Source: an uncultured Lachnospiraceae bacterium (lineage in GTDB: Bacteria; Bacillota; Clostridia; Lachnospirales; Lachnospiraceae). Taken from it: a stretch of DNA of 55,213 bases. The notes beneath the pieces were generated by a model, which was given only the letters and a program-made list of their open reading frames with translations, searched no databases and was not told where the DNA came from. The stretch covers positions 1 through 55,213 of the forward strand of contig CANOCU010000021.1 in assembly GCA_947564645.1 (NCBI GenBank). The letters are read 5' to 3'. Below, in pieces: positions 33,695-41,802 of this stretch. The translations under genes and the position numbers were made by a program. Numbering within the stretch: position 1 is the first letter of the stretch; every line of letters begins with the position of its first letter.

Positions 33695-34768
33695 ATGGCA
33701 GGCAAGTCATTCCGGGGTTTCCTTCTGGTGTTACCTGTCATGCTTTCCGTACTCAGCGCCTGCGCGCCCATCCGGGGCAGGACAGAAGCGTATTCGCAGT
33801 CCTTCTTTGCCATGGACACTTATATGACGTTCACCGTATACGATGACAATGCAGAGGAGGCCCGGGCAGCTCTGCGGCAGGCGCAGGGCGAGTTGGAGGC
33901 GCTGGAGGCGCTCTGGTCCGTCACGGAACAGGACAGCGATATCTATGCGGTAAATCACAGCGGCGGACAGACTGTGACGGTTGACGATCAGACAGCCGGG
34001 CTGCTTTCCTTCGCCCTGCAAATGGCGCGGAAGACAGGAGGCGCACTGGAACCGACGCTTTATCCCGTCCTGACGGCCTGGGGATTTACGACGGATGAGA
34101 ACCGGATCCCTTCAGCCGATGAGCTTTCCGCACTTCTGGAAAAGACCGGATATGACAGAGTAGTCACAGCGGGGAACCGTGTCACGCTGCCGGATGGTAT
34201 GATGCTGGACTTGGGGGCTGTGGGCAAGGGATACGCGGGAGACCTGGCCGGGCAGTGCCTGAAAGAACAAGGGATAGACTCCGCACTTCTGGATATCGGC
34301 GGTAATATACAGGCCGTGGGTACGAAGCCGGACGGCAGTGACTGGAAGCTGGGACTGCGCAGTCCCTTCGGTGAAGGCATATTCGGGACATTGCGGATTT
34401 CCGATCAGGCAGTCGTCACCTCCGGGAATTACGAACGTTATTTTATTGGGGAGGACGGCGTCCGGTATGGTCATATCGTGGATCCTGAGACGGGATATCC
34501 GGTAGATAACGGACTGACATCCGTGACGGTCGTCGCAGATGAAGGAAAGTTGTGCGACGCGCTGTCCACGGCGCTCTTCGTCATGGGGCCGGAAGGTGCG
34601 GTGGAATACTGGAAAACGCACCAGGAGGGGCAGCCGTTTGATATGATATTGGTCACGGAGGACCGGGAAGTTTATGTGACGGAACAAATTAAAGACAGAT
34701 TTAATTTACAAAAAGAGTATCGGGATATGCCGGTATATCCGATTGCCTTATCGGATGAGCAGGAGTGA
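33695..34768 (+). CDS. apbE: FAD:protein FMN transferase (lipoprotein)
   Basis: ApbE attaches FMN through a phosphoester to threonines of NqrB/RnfD/RnfG-type proteins on the outer face of the membrane. The 357-residue protein has a signal peptide with lipobox LSAC (about 20-23), the start FFAMDTYMTFTVYDD, the flavin/Mg-binding MLDLGAVGKGYAGD, LLDIGGNI and the late HIVDPETGYPV and CDALSTALFVMG motifs. I start at ATG 33695, which gives a proper signal peptide; its ribosome binding site is weak (GAAGG right at the start). It follows thrH by 4 bases. The flavoprotein partner is not in the window. Confidence 0.94.
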   Translation: MAGKSFRGFLLVLPVMLSVLSACAPIRGRTEAYSQSFFAMDTYMTFTVYDDNAEEARAALRQAQGELEALEALWSVTEQDSDIYAVNHSGGQTVTVDDQTAGLLSFALQMARKTGGALEPTLYPVLTAWGFTTDENRIPSADELSALLEKTGYDRVVTAGNRVTLPDGMMLDLGAVGKGYAGDLAGQCLKEQGIDSALLDIGGNIQAVGTKPDGSDWKLGLRSPFGEGIFGTLRISDQAVVTSGNYERYFIGEDGVRYGHIVDPETGYPVDNGLTSVTVVADEGKLCDALSTALFVMGPEGAVEYWKTHQEGQPFDMILVTEDREVYVTEQIKDRFNLQKEYRDMPVYPIALSDEQE

Positions 34769-34874
34769 CAGGGTGACAATAACTTAAGTCGAGAAATGCC
34801 AGACAGGTGAAAAACAGCGAGAAATAGCGGATTAGAGCGAAAAACAGAAAATTATATCAGAATTTAATTTCATA

Positions 34875-34901
34875 GTAAGCGACATTAGAAATTCCGTTTA
34901 C
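34875..34901. repeat. 27-bp dyad element, copy 1
   Basis: GTAAGCG, 13 central bases (ACATTAGAAATTC) and CGTTTAC. It matches at 23 of 27 positions the element at 37160-37186, with the same spacing between the arms. It lies in the 304-bp gap between apbE and the antiporter gene, 13 bases before a strong terminator. See the finding for discussion. Confidence 0.6.
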
Positions 34902-34914
34902 AATGTATTATAAA

Positions 34915-34962
34915 AAGAATTGCCGGTGTGTCAGAGAGCAGAGCACATCGGCAATTCTTTTT
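34915..34962. terminator. Bidirectional terminator between apbE and nhaC
   Basis: AAGAATTGCCGGTGTG pairs with CACATCGGCAATTCTT over 16 positions (one G-T), with a 13-base loop, T-run after and A-run before. It serves the convergent apbE and antiporter genes. The remainder of the gap (34769-35072) is AT-rich and holds only the 27-bp element. Confidence 0.85.
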
Positions 34963-35072
34963 GTGACAATTGTTATTATTACAGTCGAAATGCGATTCAC
35001 TACGCATTTACGATCCAATACAGTGAATTATGAGAGCGTTTGCACCTCACCGCAAGCAACATGTAACACGTG

Positions 35073-36674
35073 TTATTCACGACTCGTTTTCTTGATCACG
35101 AGCAGCGCCAGCAGTAACAGCACGATGCCCACCGGCATGGAGATCCATGCGCTCTGTGCGAAACCGGCTACGATATAGGTGATAAAGGAGATCGCAGCCA
35201 CGACAATCACATAGGGCAGCTGGGTGGACACGTGATTGACGTGGTCACACTGTGCACCGGCAGAAGCCATGATCGTAGTATCGGAGATGGGAGAGCAGTG
35301 ATCGCCGCATACGGCGCCTGCCATACAGGCGGAGATGGAGATGATCATCAGCTGCGGATTGGTATTCATAAACACATTCACGACGATCGGGATCAGGATA
35401 CCAAAGGTTCCCCAGGAAGTTCCGGTGGAGAATGCGAGGAAACATGCCACGATGAAAATGATCGCCGGCAGGAAGTTCATGAAAGATCCCGCACTCTTCT
35501 GGACGGCGTCGGCCACGAAAGTTGCCGCGCCCAGGGAATCCGTCATGGCTTTCAGCGTCCAGGCGAAGGTCAGGATCAGGATCGCCGGAACCATAGCCTT
35601 GAAGCCGTCGGGCAGACAGGCCATGCAGTCCTTGAAGTTTAAGACTCTCCGGATCAGATAGATGATGATCGTCAGGAGCATGGCGCAGATGCTGCCCAGT
35701 GCAAGACCGACGGAAGCGTCGGAATTGGAGAAGGCTTCGACGAAACCGGCACCGGCAAAGAAATCTCCCGTATAGATCATGCCGATGACACAGCAGATGA
35801 TCAGCAGGATGATGGGGATCAGCAGGTCGATCACTTTTCCCTTGGGATTCACGATCTCCGTATCCTGCGCGGATTCCTTCTTGCCGGTGGAGAACAGATC
35901 GCCTTTCAGGGCGTTGGCTTCATGGGTCTTCATGGGACCGAAATCCACCTTCATGAGTACCAGTGCGATCATCATGACGATGGTCAGGATCGCATAGAAG
36001 TTGTAGGGGATCGCGCGGATGAAGATGGAGAATCCGTCTTCGCCCTCCACGAAACCGGAAACAGCCGCCGCCCAGGAGGAGATCGGTGCGATGATGCAGA
36101 CAGGCGCCGCGGTGGCATCGATCAGATAGGCCAGTTTTGCCCGGGAGACCTTATGCTCATCCGTGACGGGCTTCATGACGCTGCCCACGGTAAGGCAGTT
36201 GAAATAATCGTCGATAAAGATCAAAACGCCGAGAACGATGGTGGCAAGCTGCGCGCCGGCCCTGGTCTTGATCTTCTCTTTGGCAAAGTGTCCGAAGGCT
36301 GCGGAACCGCCTGCACGGTTCATCAGGCTCACCATGGCGCCCAGGATCACGAGGAACACCAGGATCCCCACGTTATAGCCGTCGGACAGGACGGAGACGA
36401 AGCCGTCGTTGAAAATGTGGGTGAGCGTTCCCTCGAAGGAGAAGCCGGAATAGAACAGGCCGCCCACCAGGATACCGATGAAGAGTGAGCTGTAGACTTC
36501 CTTCGTGATCAGGGCCAGCACGATCGCGACCACAGGCGGAATCAGCGCCCAGAAAGTGGCATACATGGCGGGTATGTACTCGGCCTCCGCTTCCGCGGCG
36601 AACGCGGTCAGCGGCAGAAGCGCAAGGCAAAGAAGCATCAGGCCCGCTCCTCGTAACAGTTTTTTCTTTTTCAT
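35073..36674 (-). CDS. nhaC: NhaC-family Na+/H+ antiporter
   Basis: A 533-residue membrane transporter of the NhaC/ion-transporter superfamily, with about twelve helices. Diagnostic stretches are LIFIDDYFNCLTVGSVMKPVTDEHKVSRAKLAYLIDATAAPVCIIAPISSW and the late FLAFSTGTSWGTFGILIPIV plus CGDHCSPISDTTIMAS. It exchanges Na+ for H+, or a related organic ion pair. The N-terminus carries an extra signal-like helix (KKKKLLRGAGLMLL) and an alanine/glutamate stretch before the first core helix. GGGAG lies 8 bases before the ATG at 36674. The gene stands alone, minus strand. Substrate could also be malate/lactate or an amino acid as in other members. Confidence 0.88.
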   Translation of the reverse strand: MKKKKLLRGAGLMLLCLALLPLTAFAAEAEAEYIPAMYATFWALIPPVVAIVLALITKEVYSSLFIGILVGGLFYSGFSFEGTLTHIFNDGFVSVLSDGYNVGILVFLVILGAMVSLMNRAGGSAAFGHFAKEKIKTRAGAQLATIVLGVLIFIDDYFNCLTVGSVMKPVTDEHKVSRAKLAYLIDATAAPVCIIAPISSWAAAVSGFVEGEDGFSIFIRAIPYNFYAILTIVMMIALVLMKVDFGPMKTHEANALKGDLFSTGKKESAQDTEIVNPKGKVIDLLIPIILLIICCVIGMIYTGDFFAGAGFVEAFSNSDASVGLALGSICAMLLTIIIYLIRRVLNFKDCMACLPDGFKAMVPAILILTFAWTLKAMTDSLGAATFVADAVQKSAGSFMNFLPAIIFIVACFLAFSTGTSWGTFGILIPIVVNVFMNTNPQLMIISISACMAGAVCGDHCSPISDTTIMASAGAQCDHVNHVSTQLPYVIVVAAISFITYIVAGFAQSAWISMPVGIVLLLLALLVIKKTSRE

Positions 36675-37210
36675 TTGTTTGTACTCCCTTTTCTATAGTT
36701 TGTGCAGGTAAGCTCCGGCATCGAAGCACTCTTGCGGCCAGAAAGGTTCTGCGGCGCATGGAAAGGTTAGATTCTGCATAAAAATACACCATAGATACGC
36801 GATAAATAACACCAGATATGCATCGGATGCAGAGCTTATATTATAATTGCCGAAGTTAGTATACCACTGCTTCCCGTGTTTCACAAGGAAAAAGACATAA
36901 AATATGAATATTTATGTAACAGTTCAGCTATGAAACAATTTGTGATCTGGGTGCCTGTCTACAAGGCACTGACTGCAAGTTGTTGCGGCCGGGCAGAGTT
37001 TGAGGTTGCTATAGCACCTGTTATTCTGATACATTATGGGAAAGCCATAGAGCACAAGGGGCATAGAGCGTGAGATACGTGAGATATAGGTAAGAGACAG
37101 AATCCATGAAGCGATGAAAGATATTATGGGAACGGACTTTGTTATGATGTGAAATATATAGTTAACGACAGTAGAAATTTCGTTTACTATAAAATGAAGG
37201 AGGGTATCAC
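36675..37210. other. 536-bp divergent intergenic region
   Basis: Lies between the antiporter (minus) and GH3 (plus) genes and should hold both promoters. I see the 27-bp dyad element at 37160-37186 close to the GH3 start and a short hairpin (GTGCCT/AGGCAC near 36950). A 47-codon frame at 36930-37073 has no ribosome binding site and no family features, so I do not call it a gene. Confidence 0.5.
37160..37186. repeat. 27-bp dyad element, copy 2
   Basis: GTTAACG, 13 central bases (ACAGTAGAAATTT) and CGTTTAC, ending 24 bases before the GH3 start. It agrees with copy 1 at 34875-34901 in 23 of 27 positions. As it lies over the expected leader of the GH3 gene it could be an operator of a sugar-responsive regulator. 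Confidence 0.6.
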
Positions 37211-39325
37211 ATGACGAGAGAAGAGGCAAGAAAGAGGGCGTCCGGGCTGGTGGCACAGATGACGGTGGAGGAACGTGCCGGGCAGCTGCGGTATGAGGCG
37301 CCGGCGATCGAAAGGCTTGGTGTTCCTGCCTACAACTGGTGGGGAGAGGGGCTGCACGGCGTGGCAAGAGCAGGAGTGGCCACGGTATTTCCGCAGGCGA
37401 TCGGTATCGCGGCGGCCTTTGATGAAGAACTGGCAGGCAGGATCGGGGAATGCGTGGCTACGGAGGGCAGGGCAAAATACAATGAGTATTCGGCCCACGA
37501 TGACAGGGATATCTATAAGGGGCTTACCTTCTGGTCGCCCAATGTCAATATCTTCCGGGATCCCAGATGGGGAAGGGGACATGAGACTTATGGGGAGGAT
37601 CCTTATCTGACTTCCAGACTGGGCGTTTCCTTCGTCAGGGGACTGCAGGGTGACGGGGAGGTCATGAAGGCGGCGGCCTGTGCGAAGCATTTTGCCGTGC
37701 ATTCCGGGCCGGAGGCGCTGCGCCATGAGTTTAATGCCAAGGCAAGCCCGAAGGATATGGAGGAGACTTATCTGCCGGCTTTCGAGGCGCTTGTCAAAGA
37801 AGCGCACGTGGAGGCGGTGATGGGCGCTTATAACAGGACGAACGGGGAACCTTGCTGCGGAAGCGAGACGTTGATTGGCGGCATTCTGCGAGGAAAATGG
37901 AATTTTGAGGGACATTTCGTGTCCGATTGCTGGGCGATCCGGGATTTTCATGAGCATCACATGGTGACTGCAACACCGGCGCAGTCCGCCGCCATGGCAT
38001 TGAATGCCGGATGTGACTTAAACTGCGGCGTGACTTATCTGCATCTGCTGGAGGCGCTTAAAGAGGGGCTGGTGACGGAAGAGAGTATCACCGAGGCGGC
38101 AGTGCGCCTGTTTACCACCAGATTCCTGCTAGGGCTTTTTGATGAAACGGAGTATGACAGGCTTAATTACGAAGTGGTGGAATGCGAAGAGCATATTGCG
38201 CTGGCAGACCGGGCCGCCAGGGAGAGTATCGTTCTGCTTAAGAATGACGGCATCCTTCCTTTGCATATGGACAAGATCAGGACGATCGGCGTGATCGGCC
38301 CCAATGCGGACAGCCGCAGGCCCCTGGTTGGCAATTATCACGGGACATCGTCGGAATATATCACGGTTGCGGAAGGCATCCGCGACTATGTGGACGGCAA
38401 GCTAAGAGTCCTGTTCTCGGAAGGATGCGGTTTGTTCGAGGATAAGACGGAGGCGCTGGCTATTGCGGGGGACAGACTGGCAGAGGCCAGGATCGTTGCG
38501 GAGCACAGCGATGTGGTAGTATTGTGTCTGGGACTGGATGAGACACTGGAAGGAGAAGAGGGAGATACCGGCAACAGCTATGCGTCCGGGGACAAGACGG
38601 ATCTGCTGCTTCCGAAACCCCAGAGAGACCTGATGGAGGCGGTGGCTTCCGTGGGTAAGCCGGTGGTCTTGTGCCTGATGACAGGAAGCGCCATGGATCT
38701 GCGCTATGCGGCGAAGCATTTTAATGCTGTCGTGCAGTTATGGTATCCGGGCGCCAGAGGAGGCAGGAATGCGGCCGAGATCCTGTTCGGAGCCGTTTCC
38801 CCGTCCGGTAAGCTGCCGGTTACTTTCTATGAGGACAGCGACAGGCTGCCGGAATTTACCGATTACAGCATGGCAGGCAGGACTTACCGTTATATGGAGG
38901 AGATGGCGCAGTATCCGTTTGGATTCGGTCTGACTTACGGGGATGTGGAAGTGACGGAGGCAGAGCTTATAGGGATCAATCCACCGGAAGAAATGTCCGT
39001 CAAAGTAACCCTGCAGAATAAGGGGCAGCGTGACACGGACGATGTGGTTCAGATCTATATCAGAAATACGGACTCTGCATATGCGCCTAAGAATCCCTCA
39101 CTCTGTGCGTTCAAACGGGTTCATGTCAAGGCGGGAGAGACCGTACAGACGACGCTGCAGATCGCGGCAAGGGCGTTTACGGTGGTGAATCCCGAGGGAG
39201 AGCGGGTGATGGACGGTACCCATTTTGATCTCTATGCCGCGACCTTCCAGCCGGATGAGCGGAGTGAGGAGCTGATGGGGAGAAAAGCCGTGAAAATGGA
39301 TCTTTTCTTCCTTATGCCCAATTGA
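37211..39325 (+). CDS. GH3 glycoside hydrolase, beta-xylosidase/beta-glucosidase type
   Basis: A 704-residue cytoplasmic enzyme (no signal peptide) with the three GH3 parts: (alpha/beta)8 domain, (alpha/beta)6 sandwich with KNDGILPL, and a C-terminal fibronectin-like domain (about 600-690). YNWWGEGLHGVARAG, TVFPQAIGIAAAFD and the nucleophile D239 in FVSDCWAIRD point to the branch rich in xylan 1,4-beta-xylosidases. It would split short oligosaccharides taken up by the cell. GGAGGG lies 9 bases before ATG 37211. A 27-bp dyad just upstream may regulate it, and a strong terminator follows at 39375. Substrate (xyloside, glucoside or arabinoside) is not certain. Confidence 0.92.
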   Translation: MTREEARKRASGLVAQMTVEERAGQLRYEAPAIERLGVPAYNWWGEGLHGVARAGVATVFPQAIGIAAAFDEELAGRIGECVATEGRAKYNEYSAHDDRDIYKGLTFWSPNVNIFRDPRWGRGHETYGEDPYLTSRLGVSFVRGLQGDGEVMKAAACAKHFAVHSGPEALRHEFNAKASPKDMEETYLPAFEALVKEAHVEAVMGAYNRTNGEPCCGSETLIGGILRGKWNFEGHFVSDCWAIRDFHEHHMVTATPAQSAAMALNAGCDLNCGVTYLHLLEALKEGLVTEESITEAAVRLFTTRFLLGLFDETEYDRLNYEVVECEEHIALADRAARESIVLLKNDGILPLHMDKIRTIGVIGPNADSRRPLVGNYHGTSSEYITVAEGIRDYVDGKLRVLFSEGCGLFEDKTEALAIAGDRLAEARIVAEHSDVVVLCLGLDETLEGEEGDTGNSYASGDKTDLLLPKPQRDLMEAVASVGKPVVLCLMTGSAMDLRYAAKHFNAVVQLWYPGARGGRNAAEILFGAVSPSGKLPVTFYEDSDRLPEFTDYSMAGRTYRYMEEMAQYPFGFGLTYGDVEVTEAELIGINPPEEMSVKVTLQNKGQRDTDDVVQIYIRNTDSAYAPKNPSLCAFKRVHVKAGETVQTTLQIAARAFTVVNPEGERVMDGTHFDLYAATFQPDERSEELMGRKAVKMDLFFLMPN

Positions 39326-39374
39326 CGGGGCTATATTATCCGGGATCTGTCCGGGTAGATTGTCTTCGTAGACC

Positions 39375-39409
39375 GGGACTGAAATTGATAAAATTTCAGT
39401 CCCTTTTTT
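39375..39409 (+). terminator. Rho-independent terminator after GH3 gene
   Basis: GGGACTGAAATT pairs perfectly with AATTTCAGTCCC around a 5-base loop and is followed by six T. It lies 50 bases after the GH3 stop. Confidence 0.92.
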
Positions 39410-39526
39410 ACTGCTTCCTATCTAAAACGTATAAGTCCGATTTATGGTACATTAATTGTGCTATTGTATTTGCAGATAACGCTGTTGGATCCATATGAGA
39501 GGAATGCTAAGGAGGGGTAGGCGCTT

Positions 39527-39886
39527 ATGTCTGATAAGAAATTTAGAATGTTTACGGTTCTGCTGATCCTGCTCATTATCTTCTGTATAAAGGGAACGGT
39601 GATGAGCAGGGAGAATAAGCAGCGTGCGGAGGAGAATCATTACTATCTTGCATTGGAAGAGGAGTATGTGCAGAGCACGAGGGAATATCTGAGGAAGCAG
39701 GGTTTTGACAACTGTGGAGTGATGATGACGAGGGTGACGAATGAGGACGGAAGCAGGGAATACACGGTGCGCCTTCATCACCGGAAACTTACGGGGATGG
39801 ACGTCAGAGATAAGCTGGCTCTGAGGGATCGATTGTCACAGGCAGAATTTGGTCATGAGTCATGTACTTTTTGGTATGATCTGTAA
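39527..39886 (+). CDS. Small membrane-anchored protein, unknown function
   Basis: A 119-residue protein with one N-terminal helix (about 7-25, MFTVLLILLIIFCI) and an outer domain of about 90 residues (ENHYYLALEEEYVQSTREYLRKQGFDNCGVMMTRVTNEDG...). Type II topology is likely. GGAGGGG lies about 11 bases before ATG 39527. The soluble part looks folded, with two cysteines, but I recognise no family. It is followed by a strong promoter with LexA-like boxes that drives the next gene, so it is probably its own transcript. Confidence 0.7.
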   Translation: MSDKKFRMFTVLLILLIIFCIKGTVMSRENKQRAEENHYYLALEEEYVQSTREYLRKQGFDNCGVMMTRVTNEDGSREYTVRLHHRKLTGMDVRDKLALRDRLSQAEFGHESCTFWYDL

Positions 39887-39890
39887 AGGA

Positions 39891-39919
39891 TTGACAAAAT
39901 CGAACATATATTCTATACT
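39891..39919 (+). promoter_or_regulatory. Consensus promoter embedded in LexA-like boxes
   Basis: TTGACA (39891-39896), 17-base spacer, TATACT (39914-39919): near-ideal vegetative promoter. The spacer contains CGAACATATATTCT and the transcript start region contains AGAACAAATGTTCT, both of the GAAC-N4-GTTC LexA type. A second promoter (ATGACT, 17 bases, TATACT at 40000-40005) follows. Both point to the DUF1653 gene at 40135. Confidence 0.8.
39901..39914. promoter_or_regulatory. LexA (SOS) box-like site 1
   Basis: CGAACATATATTCT matches the Gram-positive LexA consensus CGAAC-N4-GTTCG at 11 or 12 of 14 positions and fills the spacer of the promoter at 39891-39919. Confidence 0.55.
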
Positions 39920-39926
39920 CATAATA

Positions 39927-39940
39927 AGAACAAATGTTCT
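39927..39940. promoter_or_regulatory. LexA (SOS) box, perfect GAAC-N4-GTTC palindrome
   Basis: AGAACAAATGTTCT is a perfect palindrome in its arms and lies just after the -10, at the expected transcription start. A repressor bound here and at site 1 would block the promoter fully. Confidence 0.7.
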
Positions 39941-40134
39941 GGTACATAATGTCTGATTTTTCATGTACAGAAAGGAATGACTTTTTTTCGATTTGGGATT
40001 ATACTAGTAGAGTATGAATTGTAAAACATATTTGAACAGCCCCGGAACAATCTTGAATATGACGGACTGGGGTTAGTACGAAAAGAGGGACTATGGTAGG
40101 TAGGAATAGAATACCTATGCATGGAGGTGCAAGC

Positions 40135-40698
40135 ATGAGAGCGAATCCCAAACCGCAGGAGATGTACAGACATTTTAAAGGAAATGTATATCAGATCCGC
40201 TGCCTCGCGAAGCACAGCGAGACCGGAGAGACGATGGTGGTCTATCAGGCGATGTATGACACTTTTCAGATCTATGTCAGACCGCTTGCCATGTTTATGG
40301 AAGAAGTAGACCGTGTGAAGTATCCGGAAGCAGCACAGCAATACCGCTTCGAGCTATTACAGGATTTGGAGCTGTTGTCCGAATCACAGGAAACGGAAGA
40401 ACCGATGAAGCCGGGCGCATCCGGGTCCGATGGGCCGGTAGAGCGGATACAGGCAGAGACGGCAGACGAACAACTGAATATCGATCCTCTGGTGATGGAG
40501 TTTCTGGAGGCAGATACCTATGAGTCAAGACTCAATATCCTTGCCGCGCTCCGCCATAGAATCACAGATGAGATGATCAACACGATGGCGATGGCCGTTG
40601 ATCTGGAGATTAAGGAAGGCGATGTGGAAGAGCGGTATGAGGAACTTAAGAACTGTCTGTTGACTTTTGAGAAATACGAGTGTAACAGGCTGCGATAA
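40135..40698 (+). CDS. DUF1653-domain protein
   Basis: A 187-residue cytoplasmic protein. The N-terminal 70 residues (PQEMYRHFKGNVYQIRCLAKHSETGETMVVYQAMYD, then YVRPLAMFMEEV) are a DUF1653 domain, a small beta-rich fold of unknown function. The middle is acidic and flexible; the last 75 residues (MEFLEADTYESRLNILAALRHRITDEMI) form a helical domain I do not recognise. GGAGGTG lies 5 bases before ATG 40135. Its leader is about 200 bases and begins at a promoter with two LexA-like sites, so DNA damage may induce it (inference). Confidence 0.82.
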   Translation: MRANPKPQEMYRHFKGNVYQIRCLAKHSETGETMVVYQAMYDTFQIYVRPLAMFMEEVDRVKYPEAAQQYRFELLQDLELLSESQETEEPMKPGASGSDGPVERIQAETADEQLNIDPLVMEFLEADTYESRLNILAALRHRITDEMINTMAMAVDLEIKEGDVEERYEELKNCLLTFEKYECNRLR

Positions 40699-40772
40699 GT
40701 TCTCGTATTTGTCAGGATAATGCCATAAGATACGAGCACCGGAGTGAATCTGATTCTAAACGGGAGGTTACT

Positions 40773-41717
40773 ATGGCATTTGATCTTGACAATAAGCTGG
40801 TGGTGGGCGTTTCTTCCAGAGCGCTTTTTGACCTGACTTATGAGAATACGATATTTGAGGCGGATGGTGTGGAGGCATATTGCAGGTATCAGGTAGAACA
40901 TGAAAATGAGATCCTGCAGCCGGGCCCGGGATTCCCTTTGATCAAGGCACTGCTCAATTTAAATAAGCTGCCAGGCAGGGAAGAGAGTGTGGAAGTTATC
41001 ATCATGTCCCGGAACAGTCCGGATTCCTCGCTTCGTGTCTTTCATGCGATCGAGCACTATGGGCTGAATATCACAAGGGCTGTGCTTGCCAGCGGTGCGT
41101 CATTGGCGCCGTATCTGACAGCTTTTAAGACCGATCTGTTTCTGTCGGCCTATGAGGATGATGTGCAGAGCGCCATAGATTCCAACATAGCAGCCGGTAT
41201 CATCTGTACCGACGGCCTTCGAACCTATGACTGTGACCATCAGATCAGGCAGATTCGTATCGCCTTTGACGGGGATGCCGTGCTTTTTTCTGATGAATCG
41301 GAACAGATTTTCAAGGAGCAGGGGCTTGAGGCTTTCGAGGAGAATGAGAGGCGTAATGCCAATAATCCGCTGGGGGCAGGGCCTTTCGCCAAGTTTCTTA
41401 AGATGTTGTCCGATCTGCAGAAGGATTGTACGGCTGAGGAAGCGCCGATCAGGACTGCGCTTGTGACAGCCAGATGTGCACCGACGCACGAGAGAGTGCT
41501 CCGTACGCTCCGCGCCTGGAATGTTCGCATCGACGAGGTATTTTTCCTGGGAGGGATCCGCAAGAAAGAGATTTTGCAGGCGTTTGGGGCGCATATATTT
41601 TTTGATGATCAGTCGCTGCATACCATACAGGCGTCAGAGGTGGTGCCTGCAGCCAGAGTTCCTTACCGGAAGAAGGTTCCCTGCGATGAAACGGAAGAAG
41701 AGCTGGACAGCAGTTGA
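40773..41717 (+). CDS. Cytosolic 5'-nucleotidase (NT5C1 type)
   Basis: A 314-residue protein matching the 5-nucleotidase family related to mammalian cytosolic 5'-nucleotidase I. It opens LVVGVSSRALFDL, then GPGFPLIKALLNLN, VIIMSRNSPDSSLRVFHAIEHYGLNITRAVLASG, IAFDGDAVLFSDESE and a late HIFFDDQ, which together form the HAD-like active site. It should release phosphate from AMP or dNMPs. GGGAGG lies about 6 bases before ATG 40773. Possibly co-transcribed with the DUF1653 gene, 74 bases upstream, which would place nucleotide salvage in a damage response. Confidence 0.9.
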   Translation: MAFDLDNKLVVGVSSRALFDLTYENTIFEADGVEAYCRYQVEHENEILQPGPGFPLIKALLNLNKLPGREESVEVIIMSRNSPDSSLRVFHAIEHYGLNITRAVLASGASLAPYLTAFKTDLFLSAYEDDVQSAIDSNIAAGIICTDGLRTYDCDHQIRQIRIAFDGDAVLFSDESEQIFKEQGLEAFEENERRNANNPLGAGPFAKFLKMLSDLQKDCTAEEAPIRTALVTARCAPTHERVLRTLRAWNVRIDEVFFLGGIRKKEILQAFGAHIFFDDQSLHTIQASEVVPAARVPYRKKVPCDETEEELDSS

Positions 41718-41802
41718 CTGACCTGACCGGGCAGCCGTCGGTTTTGGAAGAGCGAGATAGATGATGAGACGATAAGAGAAAGAACAGAGCGGTTTACATA
41801 AT

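Noticed and set aside
35064-35075. TAACACGTGTTA, a perfect 12-bp palindrome
   Set aside because: It covers the antiporter stop codon, has no second copy and no flanking promoter. Most likely chance.
35922-36488. 188-codon + frame under the antiporter gene
   Set aside because: Antisense of nhaC; Asp/His/Gly-rich with no fold-like pattern.
36930-37073. 47-codon + frame between nhaC and the GH3 gene
   Set aside because: No ribosome binding site and no protein-like pattern; includes a small hairpin.
39949-40017. 22-codon frame right after the LexA-type promoter
   Set aside because: It begins within 10 bases of the expected transcript region and lacks a Shine-Dalgarno; probably part of the leader.
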